Origin: Dyella choica
Lineage (GTDB): Bacteria; Pseudomonadota; Gammaproteobacteria; Xanthomonadales; Rhodanobacteraceae
Direction: 5' to 3'
NCBI RefSeq assembly: GCF_003977665.1
Contig: NZ_RYYV01000004.1
Span: forward strand, 186,001 to 250,000
Length of the DNA stretch: 64,000 bases
Part shown: positions 18,198 to 26,278 of the stretch, piece by piece
Numbering within the stretch: position 1 is the stretch's first letter
How the letters are laid out: the number at the start of each line of letters is the position of its first letter
The notes under the pieces: model-generated
Databases searched by the model: none
Seen by the model: only the letters and a program-made list of their open reading frames with translations
What the model was told of the DNA's origin: nothing
Translations under genes and position numbers: made by a program

Positions 18198-19262
18198 GTG
18201 TCGGTATCGCCATCGTCAGACATCTTCCGTCGCATAGGATTAATCGCCTTGCTCGGCTGCTTGGCCGTGGGCGCAGTAGTTGTCAGCCATCAAATTGGAC
18301 ATCAGGCCGATACAAAGGCGCTGCTTGCCCAGCGCATCGCCCTAGGCAAGCAGCTCTTCAACAATCCCCATCTCAGTGCCGATGGCAAAGTCCGTTGTGC
18401 GTCGTGCCACATGCCCGAAAAAGACTATACCGATGGGCGGCAGGTGGCAGTTGGCGTGAATGGACGCACGGGTACGCGCAATACGCCAAGCTTGATGACG
18501 CTTGCGGATGCGCAAGAAACCTCCTTTTTCTGGGATGGCCGGCGTAGCGCGTTGGATCAGGCCGTGCTGGATCCGCTGACCAATCCGGTGGAGATGGGGT
18601 TGCATGACCGGGCTGAGCTGCTTCAACACGTGCAGCAAGATCCGGCTTATGCGCCGGCTTTTGAACGTGCTTTTCCCGAAGCCAAGCCGGCCATCTCGTC
18701 CGAACATATCGCTGCGGCACTGGTGGATTACGTTCGATCCTTGCGCTCACCCGAGAGCGCCTACGATCGCCATGCCGCGCATAACGACAAAACGGCACTG
18801 AGTCCACGCGCGCTACTGGGTCTCGCCCTCTTCCAAGGCAAAGGACGTTGCGCCGAATGCCATCGATTGGAAGGCACGCCGGCCATGCTGACGGACCACA
18901 CCTATCACCGAACAGGCGTCGGTTTAGATGCCATCACGACGAACCTGCCCACCCTCACCGAAGAAGTTATCAAACGCTCCTTGCAAGGTGGCGCCGTGGG
19001 CAATCGTGTCGCCACTCATGCGGATGAAGCCCAACTGGGCCGCTTCAACATCACGCAGGACCCTGCCGACATCGGCTTGTTCCGAACACCTTCCTTACGC
19101 GACGTGTCGCATACGGCGCCTTATATGCACGATGGCAGTGTAGCGACGCTGGACGATGCGATCGACCGCGAGGTTTACTACCGTAGCCTGCAAGCGGGTC
19201 ATCCTCTGCAGCTTAGCGTTGAGGAAAGGGAGAACTTGAAGGCTTTCCTCCAGTCGCTCTGA
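18198..19262 (+). CDS. Di-heme cytochrome c peroxidase / MauG family, 354 aa
   Basis: The GTG at 18198 is preceded by AGGA at 7 bases. An N-terminal membrane or signal segment (IGLIALLGCLAVGAVVV) precedes two heme c motifs: C67-A-S-C-H71 and CAECH near residue 215. The typical surrounding sequence of the family is present (FFWDGRRSALDQAVLDPLTNPVEMG, FRTPSLRDVSHTAPYMHDGS). Known members reduce H2O2 or oxidise protein-derived substrates in the periplasm; which applies here is not determinable. Confidence 0.85.
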   Translation: MSVSPSSDIFRRIGLIALLGCLAVGAVVVSHQIGHQADTKALLAQRIALGKQLFNNPHLSADGKVRCASCHMPEKDYTDGRQVAVGVNGRTGTRNTPSLMTLADAQETSFFWDGRRSALDQAVLDPLTNPVEMGLHDRAELLQHVQQDPAYAPAFERAFPEAKPAISSEHIAAALVDYVRSLRSPESAYDRHAAHNDKTALSPRALLGLALFQGKGRCAECHRLEGTPAMLTDHTYHRTGVGLDAITTNLPTLTEEVIKRSLQGGAVGNRVATHADEAQLGRFNITQDPADIGLFRTPSLRDVSHTAPYMHDGSVATLDDAIDREVYYRSLQAGHPLQLSVEERENLKAFLQSL

Positions 19263-19321
19263 AGACTGAATCGCTGCACCCGCAACTAGAGCATATATCG
19301 ATGGAATCCTTGGCAAAGTCG

Positions 19322-19414
19322 CGTAGGCTGGGGTGTAAACCCCAGCATTGTCATATACACAACATCGCGATGTTGGGGTTTACACCCCAACCTACGATCG
19401 TCATCCCAGCCTAC
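19322..19414. repeat. REP cluster (three GTAGGCTGGG-type elements)
   Basis: A forward element (19322-19346), an inverted one (19372-19396) and a third partial inverted one (19402-19414) lie between two convergent genes. The last abuts the TAG stop codon of the DUF1223 gene at 19415. Confidence 0.85.
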
Positions 19415-20140
19415 CTATTGCGGATATATGTTAGCGCTCAGTATGTCTCCGCCATTTTGCTCCTGGACAAGGACCGCGGTGTACAAGCCAGGTAGTGATG
19501 GCGCGGGCAACGAATAGACCGCATCGTTGCCCGTCCATTCGCCCAAACGGACCAGTTCGCGCACCACATTCCGCTGGTCGAGTGTGCGTCCGCTGTTTTC
19601 ACCTCCGCCAATGGGGACATGAAGGGTGCGTGGGTCATAACGCACAAGCCATACGTCACTTGTCGCATAACGATCGGGTGCGCCCTTGATCTGCACCCGG
19701 TCGGCCGAGACCCAGGCAATGGACGGTCCGCTGCTTTGGGCTTGCTGGATGGCTTCGTTCAACTGCATGCGATTGGTGCCTACCAGATCGGCATGGCCGT
19801 TGATGTAAATCTGCGGCGTCCAGACCGTATCGCGATGACGATAGTGGGCGTAGCGCCATTGCCTGTCGGTATAGGCATCGGTCGCGAAGCTGTCCTTCCA
19901 GCCTAAGCCGTCCCAATAGGTCACGCCAAACGACAAGGCGAGGACCGTCGGATCATCCGCAAGCGCGTTGAGGTTTTCCTCGGCCGGCGGGCACGAAGAG
20001 CAGCCCTGGCTTTGAAAGAGCTCAACGACGACCAGCTTCGATGCAGAAGTCTGGCCGATGGCTGACGCATCGCTCGCATGCACGCCCATGGCCAGGGCCA
20101 TACCCAAGATCGCACCCGCGTAGGTAGTTGAACGTCGCAT
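19415..20140 (-). CDS. DUF1223 secreted thioredoxin-like protein, 241 aa
   Basis: A signal peptide is present (YAGAILGMALAMGVHASDA). The domain begins with VVVELFQSQGCSSCPPAEENL, the CxxC-bearing hallmark of DUF1223, followed by TYWDGLGWKDSFA and TPQIYINGHADLVG. This indicates a periplasmic thioredoxin-fold protein of unknown redox partner. The length is normal for the family. It converges on the di-heme peroxidase with a REP cluster between them. Confidence 0.85.
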   Translation of the reverse strand: MRRSTTYAGAILGMALAMGVHASDASAIGQTSASKLVVVELFQSQGCSSCPPAEENLNALADDPTVLALSFGVTYWDGLGWKDSFATDAYTDRQWRYAHYRHRDTVWTPQIYINGHADLVGTNRMQLNEAIQQAQSSGPSIAWVSADRVQIKGAPDRYATSDVWLVRYDPRTLHVPIGGGENSGRTLDQRNVVRELVRLGEWTGNDAVYSLPAPSLPGLYTAVLVQEQNGGDILSANIYPQ

Positions 20141-20308
20141 ATCTCACTCACCGATGGTGGAAATCGCCATCGAGACGAATTGTCTCGATCCTCTCCTATC
20201 CGTTCGCTTGAGCGGGTCTGCGCGTTACACTTCGATGAATGGCGATCGCACGGGCGTCATGTCCTGGCGCAACGACGACTCCATGTTCCGGACAGTCCAG
20301 CGTAACCG

Positions 20309-20383
20309 CGTAGGCTGGGGTGCAAACCCCAGCATTGCCATGCACGCAACCTGTGCGATGCTGGGATTGTCATCCCAGCCTAC
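20309..20383. repeat. REP pair (GTAGGCTGGG family)
   Basis: Two inverted elements (one with TGGGGTGCAAACCCCA) separated by a short ATTGCCATGCACGCAA-like spacer, just upstream of the start of the secreted hydrolase gene. Confidence 0.85.
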
Positions 20384-20414
20384 TTGCTTCTAAAGGCGTC
20401 ACCAAGGAGTTCAT

Positions 20415-21194
20415 ATGCGCGCAGTACTCTCGCTTGCAATGTCGACGCTGATCACGCTGAGCGGTATGGCAGCGTCCGTACCGGTCATTGCCGCCAGCAT
20501 GCAGCCGTCACCGGCCACGGCCACCTCCGATGTCAGTTTCAAGGCCAGCGATGGCGTGGTGATCCATGGCCGGTACTATCGTGCGGCATCGCCGCGGGCC
20601 TTGATTGTCCTGTTTCATCAGGCCGGCTCCAGCAAGGATGAATACAAGACCATTGCCCCAAAACTCGCTGCGGCCGGCTACAGCGCCTTGGCCATCGATC
20701 AGCGTTCGGGTGGCGAACTGTTCGGCCCGAACCAGACCGTTCAAGCGCTGGGCCATTCCGCCGACTATCTTGATGCCAAGCCTGATCTCGAAGCCGCGCT
20801 GTCCTTTGCCCGGCAACAGAAACTGCCGATCATCCTTTGGGGCAGCAGTTACTCCGCATCGCTGACCGTGGTGGTTGCATCGGAACACGTCAACGAAGTC
20901 AGCGCGATCGCGGTCTTTTCACCGGGCGAATATTTCGACGCATCGCCTTCCATGATCCGCTCTGCCGCGGCCAAGGTAACGGTTCCGTTCTATGTCACCT
21001 CGGCCAACGATGCCCGTGAGATCGCTGCGGCCAAGGCCATCCTGGCGGCGTCACCCTCCAAACTCAAGGTTCAATACGTTCCCACTACAGGCGGCGTGCA
21101 TGGCTCTTCCACGCTGATCGCCAGCCGCGATCCGCAAGGGGCCGAAGACAATTGGAAGGCCATCCTTGGATTCCTTGACCGGCTTCATTTGTAG
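20415..21194 (+). CDS. Secreted alpha/beta hydrolase (dienelactone hydrolase-like), 259 aa
   Basis: A signal peptide (LSLAMSTLITLSGMAASVPVIAAS) precedes an alpha/beta hydrolase core. Visible features are the oxyanion strand LIVLFHQAGSS, nucleophile elbow GSSYSAS, a late Asp region and HGSSTL with the likely catalytic His. The size fits dienelactone hydrolase-like proteins, with an extracytoplasmic location. The substrate cannot be told. Its TAG stop (21192-21194) lies inside the REP element that follows, so the repeat supplies the stop codon. Confidence 0.75.
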   Translation: MRAVLSLAMSTLITLSGMAASVPVIAASMQPSPATATSDVSFKASDGVVIHGRYYRAASPRALIVLFHQAGSSKDEYKTIAPKLAAAGYSALAIDQRSGGELFGPNQTVQALGHSADYLDAKPDLEAALSFARQQKLPIILWGSSYSASLTVVVASEHVNEVSAIAVFSPGEYFDASPSMIRSAAAKVTVPFYVTSANDAREIAAAKAILAASPSKLKVQYVPTTGGVHGSSTLIASRDPQGAEDNWKAILGFLDRLHL

Positions 21195-21284
21195 GCTGGG
21201 TTGCGAAACCCAGCATTGTCATGCATGCAAGCGGCGCAGTGCTGGGTTTCTCAACCCAGCCTACGATTGCCATCCCAGCCTACG
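21191..21284. repeat. REP cluster (GTAGGCTGGG family)
   Basis: A forward element, an inverted one and a third partial element in 94 bp between convergent genes. The first GTAGG provides the stop codon of the hydrolase gene. Confidence 0.85.
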
Positions 21285-21297
21285 TCTCGACTGCCCT

Positions 21298-21858
21298 TCA
21301 TCGCCCCCGGTCATCGGGCCGCAGTTTCAACACCGCCATTTTTTCCGATGCGGCCACGTCTTGCTGCTGGCCCGACATGACTACATGGTCGAACACGATG
21401 AGGGTCTTTCCAGGCGACAGGCGCACCACCTGCCGGGTCGCCAGGTTCAGCATCAGGCGATAGCGATGGAAGCGGGGATCGCCGCGCGGCTCATCCGGAA
21501 AATCCTTCAGCAGGATGTGCGGGTGATCATCCACCAGCAGCAAGGCCGGTTCCTGGTAGTAGTCGATGGCAATCCCGGCCGTGAACTTGACCTGCTCGGC
21601 CGCGCCTTCGATATGAAAGCGTAATTCCAGCGAGTTCAACGGAATCAACAGCGCGTTCGGGATGCTCCTGCGATGCTCGACCCGCTCGCCCGAAAAACAC
21701 AGATAGGTGGGGCCTGGTTCCGCTTGTTGCTCCGCCATGTTCAAGGCGACCAGCACGATTTCCTTGCCTTGCCGGTAGTAGAAGCCGGGCTGCGCCTGGT
21801 CCGGCATGCACGCATTGCCCAGCTCTTGCATGGAAACCGGGTTGAACTTCATGGCCAT
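21298..21858 (-). CDS. Hypothetical protein, 186 aa
   Basis: No family recognised. There is no signal peptide. The protein is beta-rich (EIVLVALNM, TYLCFSGERV, LLIPLNSLELRFHI, LLLVDDHPHILL), with RLMLNLATRQVVRL and KTLIVFDHVVMSG near the end. It starts with MAMKFNPVSMQELGNAC. REP clusters flank it on both sides. It reads toward the secreted hydrolase. Confidence 0.6.
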   Translation of the reverse strand: MAMKFNPVSMQELGNACMPDQAQPGFYYRQGKEIVLVALNMAEQQAEPGPTYLCFSGERVEHRRSIPNALLIPLNSLELRFHIEGAAEQVKFTAGIAIDYYQEPALLLVDDHPHILLKDFPDEPRGDPRFHRYRLMLNLATRQVVRLSPGKTLIVFDHVVMSGQQQDVAASEKMAVLKLRPDDRGR

Positions 21859-21900
21859 GAACTAGACTCCCGCCTTCCCAGGTGCCGGGTCCAGCATTGA

Positions 21901-21977
21901 GCGTAGGCTGGGATGATAATCCCCGCATCACGCGGCTGCACGCATGGCAATGCTGGGTTTAGCAACCCAGCCTACGC
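21901..21977. repeat. REP pair (GTAGGCTGGG family)
   Basis: Two inverted elements with a GCACGCATGGCAATG-like spacer, in the divergent gap between the hypothetical gene and the AraC-type regulator. Confidence 0.85.
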
Positions 21978-22029
21978 TTCGTTAGACGCGCATACAATTT
22001 AAGATAAGAAGAGCTGTTCTTTCTCATTG

Positions 22030-23166
22030 ATGACGCGAGCGCTTGTGGATTTCACGTTCTGGACTTTTGTCTACATCGCAGGGGCTGTGCAGGCCGCCTT
22101 GCTGGCCTTGACCTTATGGCGGCGCCCCGCCAACCGAGGCGCCAACCATCTATTGGCCGTATGGGTGGCGCTGAGTGGCGTGGACCTGGCGGTGAAGGCG
22201 ATGTACTGGCATGTTCTGTCACCGGAATGGTTCCGCGCCTACCGCTTCGTCGCACTGTTTCCGTTTCTCTACGGCAGCCTGTTCTATCTGTATGTGCGCG
22301 CACTGGTCGAGGAACGCCGATTCCGGTCACGCGACCTGGTGCACCTGGCCGGCTTCGCCGTCATGCTGGTGCTCAACAGCTATGCCCTGCTCGGCAGCCA
22401 TGCGCAGTTGCAGGCGATGTCGGCCCGCTGGATCGCCGGCGAGCGCAGCGTCGGCGCCTGGTTTGACGGGCCGCTATTTCTTTACAGCCTGTCCTACGTC
22501 GTGGCTGCGCTGGTCCGGGTACGCAGCTATCGCCGCCAGCTGCGCGAGTATCGGTCGGATGCCGATCGCTTGTCGCTGCGCTGGATCGATGCGATGGCCG
22601 GTTTCCAGATCGCGATCTGGGGCGTGGCCATCGTGCAGTCCGTGGTGTATCTGCCGATCCTGAATTACGGACTGTTGTTTGGCCTGGTGGCGGCATGGGT
22701 GTGCATGGTGGGCTGGTTCAGCCTGGGACAGCCGCCGGTGGTGACAAAACCAGCAGCTGCCGTCGTGCAACAAGAGGAACGTGATCCTGCCGCGGACATC
22801 GATTCCACTCGCTTTGCGGAAGTCGAAGGACGCCTGGCGCACCTTATGGGTGGTGACGCGCCTCTCTACCTTGAGCCGGCGCTCACCATTGGACAGGTAG
22901 CCAAGCGCAGCGGCTACCCGGAATATCTCGTCTCGGCGGTGATCAACCGGCGCCTGGGTGGCAGCTTCTGCGATTACGTCAACCGCCTGCGCGTGGAAGC
23001 AGTGCGCACATACCTGGCGGATGCTTCCGAGTCGCGAACCATCCTCGACCTGGCCTACGCCTGCGGCTTCACCTCCAAATCCACTTTCAACGCCGCGTTC
23101 AAGCGACAGGTCGGCGATACGCCCAGCAACTACCGCCGACATCAGGCCGCCGCAGCGATCACCTGA
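22030..23166 (+). CDS. AraC-family regulator with N-terminal membrane domain, 378 aa
   Basis: Several hydrophobic segments fill residues 1-230 (FVYIAGAVQAALLALTLW, LVHLAGFAVMLVLNSYALL, LLFGLVAAWVCMVGWFSL), giving about seven membrane helices. A linker leads to a C-terminal AraC DNA-binding domain (LTIGQVAKRSGYPEYLVSAV, ILDLAYACGFTSKSTFNAAF, TPSNYRR). This is a known class of membrane-bound AraC regulators. The ATG at 22030 is preferred to the adjacent TTG at 22027. Its stop overlaps the convergent serine-hydrolase gene by 8 bases. The target is unknown; that hydrolase is a candidate only by position. Confidence 0.85.
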   Translation: MTRALVDFTFWTFVYIAGAVQAALLALTLWRRPANRGANHLLAVWVALSGVDLAVKAMYWHVLSPEWFRAYRFVALFPFLYGSLFYLYVRALVEERRFRSRDLVHLAGFAVMLVLNSYALLGSHAQLQAMSARWIAGERSVGAWFDGPLFLYSLSYVVAALVRVRSYRRQLREYRSDADRLSLRWIDAMAGFQIAIWGVAIVQSVVYLPILNYGLLFGLVAAWVCMVGWFSLGQPPVVTKPAAAVVQQEERDPAADIDSTRFAEVEGRLAHLMGGDAPLYLEPALTIGQVAKRSGYPEYLVSAVINRRLGGSFCDYVNRLRVEAVRTYLADASESRTILDLAYACGFTSKSTFNAAFKRQVGDTPSNYRRHQAAAAIT

Positions 23167-24556
23167 GCGCAATCCCGGCTGGGGTGGCGTGATGCAGGGC
23201 GGCGATGATCGCGGCGGTCGCGTCGCCTATACCGGTGCCTCCGCCCTGCACGCTCAGCCCCATCCGCACCACCACCAGGTGCTCTGAGGGCACGATGATG
23301 ACGTACTGGCCGAAGGCGCCGCGCGCATAGAACATGTCTTTGGGCAACTGCGGCATGCCCCACGGTGCGTCCCACACCGGCACGCTGCCGTGGTTCACCA
23401 GATTGGTCCAGAAACCGGCGCCATAGCCGGTGTCCAGCGTCTGCGAGTGGGCATAGGCCGCCCACCCTTCAGGCAGAATGCGCTGGCCGGCCACCACGCC
23501 GTCATCCAGGTAAAGCTGGCCGAAGCGGGCGAAGTCGCGCGCGGAACCGTACATGAAGCCCGAGCCAAGCAAACTGCCGCTGGCATCGGTCTCGATCACC
23601 GAATGGTGCATGCCCAGCGGCTCGAACAAGGCTTCGCGTACGAATTTCTCGGTACTGGCGGCGGTGTCGCCGCTGGCGTCGCCAATCAGTTTCGAAAGCA
23701 GCGCATAGCTGAGATTGCTGTATCCCCAAGTGGTGCCGGGCGCATGGGCAAGCGGCATGCGTGCCGCGTAGGCGGCCGTATCGGCCTCGCGGAACCACAT
23801 GTGGGTGGTGGGGCTGACCGGGCCATCGGTTTCATCGAAGGGCAGCCCGCTATCCATGCGCAACAATTGATCAACTGTAATGACGCGATGCGGGTCGGCC
23901 GGCGAGGCCCAGGCAGCGATAGGCGCTGCCTGATCGAGGCGCAGCCGCCCCTGGCGCACCAGGACGCCGACCAGCGCCTGCATCACCGACTTGGTGATCG
24001 AATGTCCCCAGATCGCCGTCTCCGGACCGTAACCGGGAGCGTAGCGCTCGGCGACCAAGTGGCCGTCATGCAGCACCACGACGGCCTTGGTCAAGCGCGG
24101 ATGCGCCGGATCCGGCTCGGCGAATGCACGTTCAAGCGCCGCACGCAGCGCAGGGTCTGCCGGCGCAACGACCTCGTGGCCGAAGGCATCGGGCTGCGTC
24201 TGTTCGTGGGCGACGGCTGCTTCCGGGGCCGGATCGTCGCCGTAGGCCAGCGTGCAACCCAGGCCATCCCGGTATGCCGACCGCGCGTGGACCAATCCCA
24301 GCACGCTGCTGTGCACGTCGCGGCGTGAGCGGTCCACGGTGTAGCGCACCGCCCAGGCAATGCCGCTCATCTGCGGACGCTGTTCTTCTGCGTAGACCCG
24401 GTCGGGGTCGACATGGGATACGAACGCCGCGGCACACACCGACTGGCTGACCGAGGCGGCGGCGACACGCAGCGCCTCTCGTTTGAACCCCACGAAGGCG
24501 GTAGCGATCAACAGCAGCACGAGCAGGCCCAACGGGATGTAACGAACGAATCTCAT
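23159..24556 (-). CDS. Beta-lactamase-fold serine hydrolase, 465 aa
   Basis: The start at 24556 gives MRFVRYIPLGLLVLLLIATA, a membrane anchor or signal. Class C beta-lactamase-type motifs follow: SITK (catalytic Ser and Lys, SxxK) within WGHSITKSVMQAL, YSN (YxN) in WGYSNLSYALL, and a C-terminal RGAFGQYVIIVPS region. Such proteins include esterases, D-aminopeptidases and peptidases; a substrate cannot be assigned. It probably acts in the periplasm. The upstream in-frame extension to 24691 is not needed and lacks a site for translation start. Confidence 0.8.
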   Translation of the reverse strand: MRFVRYIPLGLLVLLLIATAFVGFKREALRVAAASVSQSVCAAAFVSHVDPDRVYAEEQRPQMSGIAWAVRYTVDRSRRDVHSSVLGLVHARSAYRDGLGCTLAYGDDPAPEAAVAHEQTQPDAFGHEVVAPADPALRAALERAFAEPDPAHPRLTKAVVVLHDGHLVAERYAPGYGPETAIWGHSITKSVMQALVGVLVRQGRLRLDQAAPIAAWASPADPHRVITVDQLLRMDSGLPFDETDGPVSPTTHMWFREADTAAYAARMPLAHAPGTTWGYSNLSYALLSKLIGDASGDTAASTEKFVREALFEPLGMHHSVIETDASGSLLGSGFMYGSARDFARFGQLYLDDGVVAGQRILPEGWAAYAHSQTLDTGYGAGFWTNLVNHGSVPVWDAPWGMPQLPKDMFYARGAFGQYVIIVPSEHLVVVRMGLSVQGGGTGIGDATAAIIAALHHATPAGIALR

Positions 24557-24702
24557 GGCTTGGACTCCGGGACTAGAGGCCTGCAGGATAGGGTTGAAGG
24601 GCCGTCCTATCGTCCTGTCCGGCGGATTCGTACGCCCGCACCACGATCTCGGACGTGCCCTCTGTATGAGGACGCCCCACGTGTCAGCCACGTGACATAC
24701 AG

Positions 24703-24827
24703 CTCCCTCCCCTGCTCGCAGGGGAGGGCTGGGGAGGGGTTGTACGAGCTTGCCGCGTTACTTGGGTTCACCGCGAGGTTGCTTCACCCCACCCCAACCC
24801 TCCCCTACTAAACGTAGGGGAGGGAGC
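24703..24827. repeat. Inverted pair of CTCCCTCCCC-type palindromic repeats
   Basis: One unit at 24703-24740 (CTCCCTCCCCTGC, then GGGGAGGGCTGGGGAGGGG) and a second, inverted unit at 24785-24827. It is a separate repeat family from the GTAGGCTGGG REPs and forms the gap between two minus-strand genes. No gene is seen in 24557-24856. Confidence 0.75.
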
Positions 24828-24856
24828 AGAGATTGCCGGTGGATGGCCGCAAAGCG

Positions 24857-25834
24857 TCAGGGGCGCAGCAGCACCTTGCCCTTGCGACCCGGTTGCGCAC
24901 TCGCGGAAGCGGCCTGGGCCACGTCGGCGAGATGGAAGACCGCCTCGACCGGCAGCTTCAATTCACCGCTTGCGGCATGGCGCAACAGTTCCCCGATCAA
25001 GCGCCGTCGGGTTTCCCCATGCATGGCGGCCCCCACCTTGCTGCCCCAGAAACCCTTCACCGTGACCTGCTTGAAAATGAGCTCGGCGGAGGACAGCTGC
25101 ATCGGGCCCTCGCCGGTCGAGCCGAAGGACACCAGCAGGCCGTTCTCACCCAGCAAGGCCAGCAACTCGCCGCTGGCCTTGCCGCCGATGGAATCGACGG
25201 CTGCGCGAATCGGCGCGCCAGCCATGATCGAAAGGACGCGCTGCTGCCATTCATCCTGAGCGGTGGACACGGCATGCTGGATGCCGAGCGCAGCCAGCTC
25301 GTCCACGCCTGCTTCACGCCGCACCAGGTTGATGACGTGGATGCCGCGCGCCTTGGCCAGGATCGCCAGGGTCTTGCCGACCGCACCGTTGGCGGCGTTC
25401 TGGATGATCCAGTCGCCGTGTTCCACGTGCAGGAAATCCAGCAGCGAGATCGCGCTGAACGGCATGGCGATCAGCTGCGCCGCCACTTCGTCGGCGATGA
25501 GGTCGGGCACCGGCACCAGGATCTGCGCCGGGGCGAGGAAATACTCCGCCCAAGTTCCGTGTACGGACGCCACCGCGACACGCTGTCCGACGGCAATACC
25601 CTGCACCCCGTCGCCCAGCGCGTCGACGACGCCGGCCGCTTCGGAGCCGCCAATCGCCGGCAAGGCCGGCTTGTAACCGTACTGGCCTCGAATGGTCCAC
25701 AAATCGTGGTTGTGGATCGGCGCGAGCAGGGTACGGACCCGAACCTGCCCTGCCCCAGGCTCCGGCATCGGGCTATCCCGCATGGCGAGGACTTCACCGG
25801 GAACACCAAACGAGGCATGGATGGCACTACGCAT
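24857..25834 (-). CDS. Zinc-type alcohol dehydrogenase / quinone oxidoreductase (MDR family), 325 aa
   Basis: The MDR layout is clear: an N-terminal GroES-like domain (PEPGAGQVRVRTLLAPIHNHDLW, GSEAAGVVDALGDGV, VGQRVAVA) and a nucleotide-binding domain (NAANGAVGKTLAILAKARG, LLVSFGST). The structural zinc Cys cluster is absent, so it resembles the quinone or enoyl reductase branch, which uses NADPH without zinc. The length is typical. It is cytoplasmic. Separated from neighbours by repeats upstream and downstream, it looks monocistronic. Confidence 0.85.
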   Translation of the reverse strand: MRSAIHASFGVPGEVLAMRDSPMPEPGAGQVRVRTLLAPIHNHDLWTIRGQYGYKPALPAIGGSEAAGVVDALGDGVQGIAVGQRVAVASVHGTWAEYFLAPAQILVPVPDLIADEVAAQLIAMPFSAISLLDFLHVEHGDWIIQNAANGAVGKTLAILAKARGIHVINLVRREAGVDELAALGIQHAVSTAQDEWQQRVLSIMAGAPIRAAVDSIGGKASGELLALLGENGLLVSFGSTGEGPMQLSSAELIFKQVTVKGFWGSKVGAAMHGETRRRLIGELLRHAASGELKLPVEAVFHLADVAQAASASAQPGRKGKVLLRP

Positions 25835-26278
25835 GGAGCTGCTCCTTCATCAGTGGGCGATTCATCGGGAGTGGCGCCGCCGGCCAGATGGGCAGATGCC
25901 GCCACCTGAGGATTGCGGTGTTCAATCCAGCATGCGCATCGACTGTCAAAGGCTTGAGGCCAGACTAAACCCATGTCCCGCCTTCCTCCAGCAAAACCGG
26001 CATGTCGGTATCGACGACGATCGTGCCGGACCAGCCCCCCCCCGGTTGCAGGCAACCAGCAAGTTGCCGGCATTCACCGAGCCCAGGCCAGCTGCAAAGC
26101 TCCAGCCTGGCCCTGCCGCATGCAGCCAGGTTCGCACAGCAAGAGCAAGCGCCCGACGTTAAAAAAAGACCAGCGAAGCAAGCTTCGCTGGTTCGCCAAT
26201 GAGTGGCAGCGGGGATCTTCCGGATGGCTTGAATGGCCGCACGTGAGGGGCCTTTCGCCCCGCGCACGGAAGGATGGT
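25835..26278. other. Intergenic region, 444 bp
   Basis: It contains the intrinsic terminator of the GH18-like gene (26161-26192) and probably the promoter of the MDR gene near its left edge. Small frames inside show no recognisable protein. Confidence 0.5.
26161..26192 (-). terminator. Rho-independent terminator
   Basis: On the minus strand ACCAGCGAAGC, a 2-base loop and GCTTCGCTGGT form a perfect 11-bp stem (26169-26192) followed by a run of seven T (26161-26167 on the plus strand as A). It lies 87 bases after the stop of the GH18-like gene. Confidence 0.85.
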